A DNA stretch of 64,000 nt from Malachius bipustulatus (Eukaryota; Arthropoda; Insecta; Coleoptera; Melyridae). Of the stretch, positions 11,415 through 21,960 are shown piece after piece; the stretch's first letter is position 1; each line of letters begins with the position of its first letter. The translations under genes and the position numbers were made by a program. The stretch lies in NCBI GenBank assembly GCA_910589415.1, contig OU342637.1, positions 29,790,162 to 29,854,161 of the forward strand, given 5' to 3'. Below the pieces are notes generated by a model. It was not told the origin of the DNA. It made no database searches and saw only the letters and a list, made by a program, of their open reading frames with translations.

Positions 11415-13218
11415 ACGGGGTGATGCAAATAAAATGAAGTAATTGTTATAAAGAAAAAGGTGACTTACATAGTAAAATGGATATTTTATAATTATTGCAA
11501 ATTTACAAATATTGAAGTTTGAACTGGTTCGCCTGAATCGAATATTCAAAATGGTAGCCTCCATGTTTCCTGTTAAAATATTCATTTTATTATTTAAATG
11601 ACCCTATTTTTAATTTTCATTATAATATGGCTCTGTACAGTGTAAATCAAGTGTACCATCGAACTCGGATAACAATGGGGATTCTTTTATCTTTTGTGAC
11701 AATCATGTTTATTATATTATTTTCATTGTGCTCTTCTAGTAAATAATTATTTGATGTTCCGGTGATTTTTTTTTCAAAAATAATAGTTGTGGGTGAATCC
11801 CCGTGCGCGTTATTATTCAAACGAGACAATTTTGTTTACGTGACATGCTGTTTTACTTTCAACCTAGGCTCATTCAAAAAGGACATCTTAAAATCTCAAT
11901 CTTGGACACGAACTGGAAACGTGACGTATCTCTTCGTTGCATTTTATTTCTCTTACTGTTCCTTTGACAAGAGGGAATGACTGTATATCTTATCTTGACG
12001 TGCTTGCAATATTTTCGCCACAAAGCAAAGTCATTAAAAATAGTTATTTACATAATAATCAGGGAAATGGTACTGAAATCATCTCTGAGGAGCCAGTTCT
12101 TATTGACTGGTGTATTTTATTACTCCAGGGACGTATGATGTATTAATTGTTTCGGACCCTTGATAATAATACTAATAATTAATGGCAAATTAATAAACAA
12201 ATATACCTGGTAGTGCGCTTTTTTTATCACGTTCTATGAACTCGCTTTTTGTCTTGTCTGTCTGTCTGCGCATATCTCACAATTAATTAAAAAAAAACTT
12301 CCCAAAGTGCTAGAGGCTTGAAACAATAAACATAGCTTCGAACTGGATGACAGTTTAATTTAATCTCAAAAATATTTACTTGACTTTTTTCTAAAAGAGC
12401 GGCCCTAGTTTAGATATTTGATATTCTTTTATTCGAGTGAACTATTCTCGCCTGGCAACAGGATCCGATATAGATAGTGACGAAACTCAGAAAATCAGTT
12501 TCTGATGTATCATTTCGATTTGGGATTGCTTCAGCGCTCTCTGAAAATGGAGATTGATGGCTCAGAGTACTTATAGGATTTCCTACACGCACTTTGTATT
12601 GTAATATTTCCATAAGCGACTTTACTTGTTCTTGCCCTGAAACATTGATATTATCATGAAACAATTAATTCATAAATAGAATGTTTATGTATAAGTAGTG
12701 ATAGGGGAACCCCCGCTGCGAATTTCTAATTTTCACTTCATTTTCGCTCATTTTTATCTGTCGTTTTTTATCAAGATCCAAGCGACTGTTAACAACGTTT
12801 ACTCATGTCTCTTGAATTTTTAATTTATAAACAAGACATGCGATTTTGATTAATTTTGTTAATAAAGTAGGTAACTGTTGGTCATCTAGATCTAACAGTA
12901 GATAAAATAAAAAGGCAACCGAATTGTTTCATTATCTAAATGCAGGGTAACGTAAATGTAAAACAGAAACTAAAAAGTCCCGTTAAACTGTCAGAATGCT
13001 GTAACTAGTCCGCGGTTTGGCGAGTTAATTCTGTAAGGGCAAACGTTTCCCCGGAACTACAAGGTTAAGGGAGGAATTTTCACTCGCTATTTTAATCCCC
13101 TAGCCTTTTCAGGGTAATCTAATATCTGAATTTCACGGCTCTCCCGAGAGACCGATGAGCGTTTGTGCTTTGTTCCGGTATATTTTGAACAGAAGGTAAA
13201 ATTGCCTGATTTAGGCCC
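11415..13218. other. non-coding, no gene recognised
   Basis: No frame with recognisable domains. The overlapping small frames around 11647-12146 on both strands look random. Confidence 0.5.
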
Positions 13219-13274
13219 TATTTAAGAAACGTTTACTTGAATTCTTCAGTTTACTATTCAAAGTGCCATGAAGT
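13219..13274 (+). promoter_or_regulatory. candidate core promoter with very short first coding exon
   Basis: TATTTAAG at 13219-13226 is followed by an initiator-like TTCAGTT with its A at 13248, 29 bp downstream, which is correct TATA-to-start spacing. A 19-nt leader then reaches ATGAAG at 13268, and a consensus donor T|GTGAGTT interrupts the frame after 7 nt. A TATA/Inr pair with an intron after two or three signal-peptide codons is typical of insect cuticular-protein genes. No second exon with a hydrophobic signal remainder or cuticle motif was found downstream, so this may be chance or a relic. Confidence 0.3.
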
Positions 13275-15954
13275 GTGAGTTTTTTTCGAATTTATCAATT
13301 TTTTTTCTCATGACCACTTTACAGTTGCAATAATGTAAAACAAAATAACGTTCCTGTAGTTATCTCGGAATTTTTTTATGCGTATATTTCCCTGTTTGTA
13401 AAATCTGTCAATGAAAGGCCGCCAGTCAATTTAATTGACAATTACCTATCACGATTTATTGAATTTCAGTAACATGCGATTAAAATATTTTAAATGTAAC
13501 GGCACTTCGTGTTTTTACATCGGCAATGCACAATTGCACGCACGTCGATGTGAAAATAATGTTTCCATTCATTACATTGATTGGATTTATTTGATATCCT
13601 CGTGCGGGAGCGGGAAATTAATACTCAAATTTATAAATAAAATAAACATTTATTTTTGTCTTGTAAAATTTATGTTTTCAACTCTTACTTTGTAGCATCA
13701 CCATACTGAATGAATAAATTGAAAAATACATCAATAAGGTTTTATTTATTTACATATCCCTGAAGATGTTATTTTGAAAGTAGCGAAACACGTGTAACAT
13801 TGATAATATCTTTTTATTAATTATTTTGTCTTGTGGTTGTATTCTGATTGGTATAGAAAATTAATTTTACCTTACATAGGTCTAGTTCAATTCTTTCTCT
13901 GTCGAGAATCTAGAGATCAACCTACTGTTGAAAAATGCCACAGTGGTAGTGAGGAAACTGATTTTTACCTCTACCTTGAGATTTTATCTACTTTCGCCTT
14001 GGAATTTTGAAGTTCCCCCTTTTAATTTTGAAGACTCTTCCTTTGGATTTTACCACCTCCTCCTTCGGATTTGAAAGGACCGATGCCCGAAGAAGTTTTC
14101 AACGCCCTTTTTTAAGAAACAATCGCCAATCTCAAAACACAATCTTCATAATTTTCAATTTTTTTAAATTTTTTTCAGCCTTTAAATTCGGATTTAACAA
14201 TTTATGTTCTTGTTGTTGCTGCTCTTCTTGGAGGAGAAACTGAGCCGGAACTTTTCTACATGAATTCTCATTGCTTAATTCGAGACAATAAACAAAAAAG
14301 CGTTCCGTAGGCTGTTGTGTTAAGTGTCAGAGGCGAAGAGAAGCAGATGTACTAAGCGACGGTTGCTGTTTCAGGTGATTCTGGACTATATCGACTGTAC
14401 CACAACAATCCCCGTGACTGATGATTTTCTAGATTCTTCCAACGGCAACAGCAAGGTTTTTTATTTTTAAATGGGCATCAAGTTAATTGACACACCAGAA
14501 CCGCGGCCATATTGAATTTTCCAGTTCCAGCTAGCCCAGCAAGCTCTAGGCACTATAGGCAGTCCACCAATAACATCGACGGCCCGTCCTGGCTTTTCCC
14601 TTCTGAATTAACCAACCGATATGTAGATTCCCCAGGTTCATCTGCACGGTTTCTTGTACTCGGTTTGTTACCTCAGCTCCCCAAGGTACCTCTTCAATTC
14701 TGGCAGGTGTTAACTGGAGAGCAACTTAACCATTAAACGGAGCGCAACTTATCCTTTATGAATATGAATTATAATCCTCTGGCTTATAACGGCTCCGCAA
14801 GAGTTGGGCGGCGAATTTCGGAGGAGGGGCTGCTGCACCCACCGGCACCAGACGTTTGGATGTAGATCATCACCTTCGTGTATATCGTTAAACTAGCAAA
14901 GATGCATGTTTAACGTCTCTGGTGAAGGTGGAACGTGTAAATTAAATTTACTTTGAGGTTGAATGTTTGAAGAGAGTAGGTACGTGTATGTGAATACTGT
15001 ATGTGAGCTTAGTTACATTGCATTGCATGGGATCGTAATAGAGTTAGTTGGCTTGATAAAGTCTTGGAGTATAATACAGGGTATCATATTCACCGTTTGA
15101 AGTAAGTTAGATGCAATTTCTTTGTTGCATGTATGGGAAATTTAACAGCAAAACAATGCGAGTATAACAGAATTTTTGTTTCCTTTTCCTTGTGTAGAAT
15201 TCAATAAATTGTCGAAATAGTTATTGGGGGTATGTTTTTTTGGGTATATGCAACCAATTCTTCTTGGGTGCTTCAACAGGAGTTGTCGTTAAATGAAGTG
15301 ATAAGCGACAGTTGTATGTTGTATGTGAAAATAGTTTGATCTACATTTGGGATAAAATATGTCTAAGTCAACCAGGACAAGTTGAAATGTCAAATTAGAA
15401 GAAAGTAGAGAATTATTTTCGTTCGTATACAGTCTGGATTGAATTTCCATTTTCCATTTATGTAATTACTGGAATCAAAATTAATTTCTAAAATGTTTTA
15501 TAGATTCTGTCAGGGATCATGGTCGTGGAAAAATTATGGAAGAAAGGAATAAGTTTGGTTTCCATAAAAAGGAATGTGGGATCGACGAATGGAATGATAC
15601 GTTCGGAGATTAATTACAAGGTTCATTTAATGGAGGATTAAGTGGACTTTTTCGTTTTGGCTTTTGATTCGGGTTTACCTGTCCTTTTTATGTTTCGCTT
15701 TTCATTTAATTTTTTGTTCAATGATGGACTCGCCCAATTGTTAGAACTTGAAGGGGTGGCCGTCATGTAGAATAAGGTTGGAGAAAAGCGGTTTAGGATC
15801 ATTTTTAGAGAGAGATGCTAAAATAATGAAATGAAATTATATCGTGAGAGCCGAAAATGTGAGTATGATTTTGAAGCCTGGATTGAAAGTTTAAGCGCTG
15901 TGATCAACCATTTTAAATCAAGTTTTGGATAACACAATTGGTTTGAAATAAAAA
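13275..15954. other. mostly non-coding; one stem-like repeat tail
   Basis: CCCTGAAGATG at 13758-13768 and GCGAAACACGTGT at 13783-13795 resemble a tail found on some animal retroelements, but no coding frame is attached. A GC-richer patch at 14500-14760 holds a 74-codon plus frame (14512-14736) with no recognised family. A TACAGGGTATC word lies near 15076. Nothing else is supported. Confidence 0.4.
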
Positions 15955-16084
15955 TTACACAACGTAGGGTATTACTTCCATTTCCTCTCCGTCCTCATCC
16001 TCGTCTTCCTCCTCGCCCTCTTCTTCGTCTATAATTGGAGCGCTATTTTGACTATTGTCTCCGCTGAATGTTATACATGTCAAA
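15955..16084 (-). CDS. candidate terminal coding exon, acidic C-terminus
   Basis: On the minus strand an acceptor-like GAGCTTTTCTTCAG precedes position 16084. The first exon base completes a codon, then 42 codons run to a TAA at 15955-15957. The peptide starts LTCITFSGDNSQNSAP, continues as an almost pure Glu/Asp run of about 15 residues and ends EVIPYVV. An acidic C-terminus with a hydrophobic last residue could suit a cytoplasmic tail, but I recognise no family. The acidic run corresponds to a simple CT-rich tract on the plus strand, so a chance frame is a real alternative. No upstream exon was identified. Confidence 0.28.
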
Positions 16085-16451
16085 CTGAAGAAAAGCTCTA
16101 GTCTTCGGCAACCGCACACTTTTTTATAGATACAAAATTATAAATTTGTGATTTTTTTCAACCATAACTCAACCACCATAAACAACCATTAACATTTTGT
16201 AGGTTTTTTAGAGCTATAGGCTCTAAGAGCTATAAGCTCAAGAAATTTAATTGTCTTGTAGCCCCTATTTTTGAAGGGGTATGAGTTTAACGCGTCGTCT
16301 CTGAAAGTAGGCTTTTCAATAAGAAACAGCCGGCCTAATGACAGCGGCTCGCTTCAAAGTGTTCAAAATTTCCAGCCCGCTAACGACTAACGAATACTTT
16401 CTGGCCCTAGTGCCGCGAAAATGTTCACATTATTTTGTTATTTTTTTCCCA

Positions 16452-17504
16452 TGAAACGAACTATTTAACCCTTAGAGGGGAAAAATAGTCGCTGAGAGCA
16501 TGAGACAAGAAAAACAAGGGTTGTAGGTTGAGTCGCTAGTCTAAGAGGGTCAACAATAACAAGCAGGTCAGCAGAACAACAGGTACTCTTTATTAAAATA
16601 TAAAATATATCACAGTGATTAATATTACACTCTTGAGCACGGTTAATAGATAATAAAAAAACAAGAGCGTGCGGTGCTAGTCGAATGAATGGATCGGGTG
16701 CTAAGAGTTTACAAGGCACTTATCTTCGTATGGCTTGGCTCCAGGAACTTGCTTGGTTTGAAAGGGTGACTTGGTATCCAAGAAAATCTGCCTTGGTACG
16801 TGGAGTTCTTCTCGGTACGAAAAAGATGGCCTCCAGGGAAAAGAGTGAACTCCAGGGAAAAGATGACCTCCAGGGAAAAAGTTGCCTCCAGGGAAAAAGT
16901 TGCCTCCAGGGAAAAAGCTGTAACTTCATGGATATCAGAAACACTCTTGCATTAATAAACGGTCCGATCGAGTCTGCTTGTCAAGGGTACATAGAATTAT
17001 CCTCAATAATAGAAAATAGAATTATTACGTCCTCAAGATAGGTTGAGATCAACAAATGTGACTGACAAATTTTACATGCGAAGCGAAACTCGTTCGGATT
17101 TAAAAGCTGTAATTAAAATTAGCATACGGTATTATGAAAATATGATCTGTATAATTCTAGCACAATTAACAAAATCATTCTACAACACTCACCAAGCCAA
17201 AAACGTGAGGGATGGCTATAATAATTTAAGTGAAAGTTCACATCGCCATTCCGCTAAAAATTCCCTGTGTTTGCGGAAACGACCTTCCTCTAGCGAATTC
17301 CAGGAGAGAAAAGAAGGTGAAAGAAAACGCAGGTATGATGATGAAACGCACCTGATTTCAACTCGACAGTCGAAGTCGACGAGACTCGACGAACTCGAGG
17401 CCTCCAGTCGCCACTAAACGCCACTATCACTCACTCACTGCGCGCGCCCGCCGTTGTCTCCGTGTTACTGGCATCTAGCCGGTACGTACGAAATGTACGT
17501 TACA
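16452..17504 (-). mobile_element. solo LTR with 4-bp target duplication
   Basis: The 1053-bp segment starts TGAAACG and ends CGTTACA on the plus strand, so on the minus strand it runs TGTAACG...CGTTTCA with canonical TG/CA ends. It is flanked by direct CCCA repeats (16448-16451 and 17505-17508), a 4-bp target duplication as in Ty3/gypsy-type insertions. The minus strand carries AATAAA (16589-16594, plus TTTATT) about 140 bp before its 3' end, fitting U3-R-U5 in that orientation. A GC-rich start region lies near the 17504 end. No primer-binding site, polypurine tract or pol lies next to it, so it is best read as a solo LTR. Class is inferred from the target-site length. Confidence 0.6.
16838..16920. 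repeat. five-copy 18-bp tandem repeat inside the solo LTR
   Basis: CTCCAGGGAAAA recurs five times at an 18-19 bp period, and the last three units are nearly identical (core CTCCAGGGAAAAAGTTGC). Because the period is a multiple of three, both strands stay open here. The resulting LQGKSC and QLFPWR peptide repeats are by-products. In an LTR U3 region such repeats often act as enhancer modules; that role is inferred. Confidence 0.8.
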
Positions 17505-17508
17505 CCCA

Positions 17509-19664
17509 ATTAATTAATAATTTACAATTCATGAATAAAAATAATTATGCAAACACGAGAGAGGTTTTTCGATAAGTGTTTACGTTAATCTGAGCACCTG
17601 TTATAACGTAGCAGAGACAAGTGTTTATAATATTTATTGAATTTTCATAAAAGTTTGGTTTGAACGACGAGTAAGTGGTCTTTTGCCCGGTTATCATAAC
17701 ACAAAGCTGAGTGAACGTTTTAATTACTGAACCCGTTTTTATGTAAACGAGGTCGCATATCGTTTTTTCGTTTTTACTTTCCGGAAAACAAAAATTATTA
17801 AAGTGGTGTTATATCCAGGAGCCGTGGACCTTACTCGGCTAATTAAATTGCTTTATATACAATGTGATGTAGATCTCAGCGACGAAACATTGGACAGGTA
17901 GAGATAGCTTATGTCATATATCATCAGCGGGCTATTTTTGTAGCCATTTCACTTGAATAATTGTATACAGGAGAGCAATTATCCAGTCTGCATGCTTTAG
18001 CGTGAATATGCATGGCCTCATAAGTCTGTGTAAACAAAACTCGCACGGGGATTTATTCAGGGAAACTTTTTCCGAGCGTGTCCTAGAAAAATCCCTTCAA
18101 ACACCAATCATCCTAGTTCTTTTTTCGTTTCGACCGTTGTCTTTGTCGTCATCCAGTTCTGAACAAACTTTATAGGATACGAGTTGAATTTGTAATTTTC
18201 CAAAGCTCAAGCTCAGTTCCGCCAGCATTTTATTTTATATAAAGGGATATCTATATTTAATGAGTACGATACAGCGCGTAGCCGTAAAAACAACTAAAAG
18301 GGAATATAAAACAATAAATGTGTCACTTCCACGTACTTCGTTCCCGGCTTTGGGCTTAGAGAGTCGTTTTTCGGGAATTAAAACGGCGTTAATTTCTGGG
18401 CTCAGCCCTCGGATGGTCTGAATTAAGTACTAAGTGGGCTCAGCTCCATAGGATGATTCAATTTTAAACAAGAAATATAATTTTTGTAGGTTATAAAAGT
18501 GCACAAAGCTAAACTCTTGCCCGTCCTAATTCCCATTAGAAGGGTCAAAAGTTTCGTCGTTTGCGCTTGCTTTACTTCGTGTACTTTTGCCTCCCTATTA
18601 ACCGACAGGAGTGTAAATAAATCCATTAACAATCTGAACAAGAAGCGAAGTTATAAAGGATACTTTATTAAAGCTTAAAAGGCATACCCAGGTACCTACA
18701 AATAAAAATTTACCTTGCGCATAATTTTCTAAATTGAACTTTCTATCGTTCTTTATTCTTTATTCAACGTTGTTTATTCAACTTGCCCCATCGATCATTG
18801 ATGTTCGATAACCGTCAATCAAGCTTCAATCTAACCTTCTATTTTTTTTATTATTGGAAAGAATTATTTGAATTATTATATAATTCTCTAAAACCAAAAA
18901 ATACTTTTTGGCAGTGCTTTTGAAAAGTAGCCAAATATCAACTAGGCAGTCTAAAATCAGACACTTTCTCCAGTTTATATTATGACGTGTAAACAGCCCA
19001 TTACGGCCTTTCCACAATTTATGCAGGATGTTTTGTCAACAAAAGACCCTTTTAATTCTTACCCTGGTGAATTTAAATCCCGCTCGCCGCTATAGAAGAA
19101 TATATTGACGAAGTTTTATCTCGAGAGGGCTTACCAGAGAGATCAGTCTCGCCCAAGCTTGTCTCTGCTCGTTATGGAATTATTAACCCCCAACCCCAAC
19201 CCCCGGGGGTGGCAAGTCCCGGGCGCATTATGTATGCAACGACTTTCCTTTACGACTTGAGACTTTTATTGCATCGTTAGCGATGTATTAATTAAGAAGT
19301 TTGTTCCTCGTCTTTTCTACACACTGCTACTGATTCCTCAACGTAAAGGGTGGTTTGAATTGTGGATGATCCTGATCGCTCGGTATGGATAAGACTTGTG
19401 AAATGTTAGCTTATATTGAATTGAAAGGATTAAGAGGATTTTTGGTACTTATAGGAGACTAAAATTTACGACCCTCTTAATTTTTCTGTTAAGATCGGAG
19501 ACGTAATTTCATTGGAAGAATCTCGTTTGCTCGAAATATACATCAAAAAACATACATTTTGAAACAACTACCACTTGAAATTATATTTTTAAAAACAAAA
19601 GAAAGTAAGAATTAACAATAAAATGTACGAATGTGGCAAGATTCCAACCCTTATTTATGAAAGT
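17509..19664. other. non-coding, no gene recognised
   Basis: No coding or RNA gene seen. A C-rich patch near 19188-19215 is the only compositional anomaly. An ATGCAGGATGTTTTGTC element-end-like word lies near 19021. Confidence 0.5.
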
Positions 19665-19696
19665 GCATGCCTTATGAAAATATTTATAAGGCATGC
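19665..19696. repeat. 11-bp perfect hairpin
   Basis: GCATGCCTTAT (19665-19675) and ATAAGGCATGC (19686-19696) flank a 10-nt AT loop. A small isolated stem with no attached feature. Confidence 0.6.
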
Positions 19697-20284
19697 AGAT
19701 AATATATAAAAAAGAGCCTTTGTTTTGTTTATTGCAAAGAATGCAACGGCACTGCAACGATCTTCTTCGGTGGCTGAAGGCAAAGTGAACCTAAATCCCT
19801 AGAGTAACTAGATATTATTGACATGAATGACTGACAACTAAAATGACAATGACATAAGGCACGTTGCTGTTACTTGTGTTGTTAGGGTGCCTCTTTAGGC
19901 TCACTGACAACGGGCATGCGTGTTGAGATTTGATTAGGCAATCTGGGTCCTTTCAAAGTAGTTCTTTCTGATGTTTTGTAGTAAGTGTGCTCAACTGCTC
20001 ACAGTCTCTCGGTGGTGGTGGAGGTTTCTCGAGCGCATACCTAAAACTAGAAGGATGACGTGATCATGTTTACAATAGTTTGCTAATCATAGCCATCGAA
20101 TCGAGGACCATCATTCAGGCACTTATGTAATATTCAAAATGGTACTTTTAGTGTATTTTTTAATAAAAAAATACACTATTGAGGACGACATCACTTTTCG
20201 AAAATCACCCAAACTCATCAAATGTCCACCGATCATGACCCCCAGATCACGAAAAAGTGGTTTTCCAAAATTCACCTGCCCACG

Positions 20285-20366
20285 ATATATATATATATAT
20301 TTATATATATATATATTTATATATATATATATTTATATATATATATATTTATATATATATATATTT
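20285..20366. repeat. AT microsatellite
   Basis: An (AT)n tract is regularly interrupted by TTT about every 20 bp. The tyrosine/isoleucine-rich frames over it are artefacts. Confidence 0.95.
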
Positions 20367-20393
20367 CTCCAAAATCGCGAAATTTCGATTTTC

Positions 20394-21960
20394 AAAACGC
20401 TCCTGTAGCTTTATCTTTCAAGATTAGTGAATGAAATTTTGGATCCTTGTAAAGCTTTGGAACGACGTTAGATTTTCGTTGAAAAAAATTCCTAAAGTCG
20501 CGTTACTTCTACAGGGTGTCCTTTCAAAATTCCCCATATCCCGTTTTTGTCATCTCATTTCAGGTCGCAGTTTTCAATCTAGGGGACTGAAATTTTTGTG
20601 GGAGTAAGATATATATAAGAACTGGTCTGGTATTGTACTTGAGCAAAATCGGCCGAGCCGTTTCAAAATGGCGGCCATTTGAAGTTTTTGAAAAATTGCT
20701 TTTTTTTGAACCCCTGTATGAGTAAGATGGAAAAATAACTTTGAAACTAAATCAACATGATTGGAGGAAAATTAATTGAAATTTGATTTAATGTTATAAA
20801 ATTTGCATTACTTTTATTAATAAGCCAGTGGCGTGGGTAGGAAAAGGGTAAAAATCGCTAAATTTCTCTAACAATTTCTGAGCACATTTTCGAAGGAATT
20901 AAATTGAAATTTTCACAGTAGGCAACTATACTGATAGCCTCTAGCCCTTAAAAATTTCAAGAAGTAAATAACAAAAATGGCGGAGTTATTTGAATTTTTT
21001 TTACATGATGTTTATTTCTCTAAAATTTTAAAAACGCTCCTGTAGCTTCACCTTTCAAGATTAATGAACGAAATTTTTTACTCTTGTGAAACTTAGAGAT
21101 GACGTTTGATTTTCGTAAAAATAATTTTCCTAAAGTTTTGTTACTTTTACAGGGTGTCCCTCCAAATTTCCAAAAAAAAACCGGGCATGTGGCACGGTTT
21201 CTGGTCGCAGTTTTCAATTTAGGGGGCTGAAATTTTTTTTGTAGTAATATAACTGCAAGTAGTCGGTCTTGAGTAAAATCGGAATAGCCGTTCCAAAATG
21301 GCTGCCTTTTAAATTTTAGGAAAAATTGATAGATTTTGAACCTCTAAATAAGCAAGTTAGAAACAAAAACTTTTAAGCAAAATTAGCATTATTGGAAGAA
21401 TAGTTATTGAAATTTGAGTTATTGCAATAAAATTTGGATTTTTTTATTATTAAGCCAGTGGCATGGGTAGGAAAAGGGTAAAAAAGGCTAAATTTCTATA
21501 GCCGTTTATTCTATTTTTCTTATTTTTGTACGAATCGAACTGAAATTTTTCCAATAGATAACTATACCAATAACTCTTAACTCTGAAAATTTTCAAGAAG
21601 CAAATAAGAAAAATGGCGGAGATATTCGAATAATTTTTAAATTATGTTTATTCCTCTAAAATTTCAAATTTTCAGTTTTCAAAGCTCCCTTTTCACTTTT
21701 TCAAATCTATTGAAGGTAGTGTAAAAAATAGTATTTTTTAGGTAAAGTCAGCCAGTGGCGGGCAAAGGAAAAGGGGCAAAATTGTTCAGTTTTACCATTT
21801 ATTTTGGTTTTGTTAAATTTAAAAATCCATTCTACGGCACGTTTTCAAACGAAGTGAAATGCAATTTTCACAGTAAACCACTACGCTAATATGACCTGAC
21901 TAGGGAAAATTTCAGAAAGCCAATTTAAAAAGCGGTCAAAATATTCATAAATTGGATCGC
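20394..21960. repeat. ~635-bp diverged tandem repeat, about 2.4 units
   Basis: Landmarks recur in order: CTCCTGTAGCTT.A.CTTTC (20400, 21040), ACAGGGTGTCC (20512, 21150), GGTCGCAGTTTTCAAT, AAAATCGG...AGCCGTT.CAAAATGG, and AAGCCAGTGGC.TGGGTAGGAAAAGGGTAAAAA (20822, 21454). A partial third unit follows from about 21745 with GCCAGTGGCGGGCAAAGG. The period is 632-638 bp and divergence is substantial. No coding potential. Probably a tandemly duplicated non-autonomous element. Confidence 0.8.

Noticed and set aside
14512..14736. GC-richer 74-codon plus frame
   Set aside because: Composition is suggestive, but no acceptor, donor or family motif frames it; mentioned only within the surrounding non-coding entry.
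16685..17041. 118-codon plus frame with LQGKSC repeats, and the minus 16720-16944 frame with QLFPWR repeats
   Set aside because: Both arise from an 18-bp tandem repeat inside a solo LTR; the period keeps frames open on both strands.
20139..20434. Two plus frames with long YIYI runs
   Set aside because: Direct translation of the AT microsatellite at 20285-20366.
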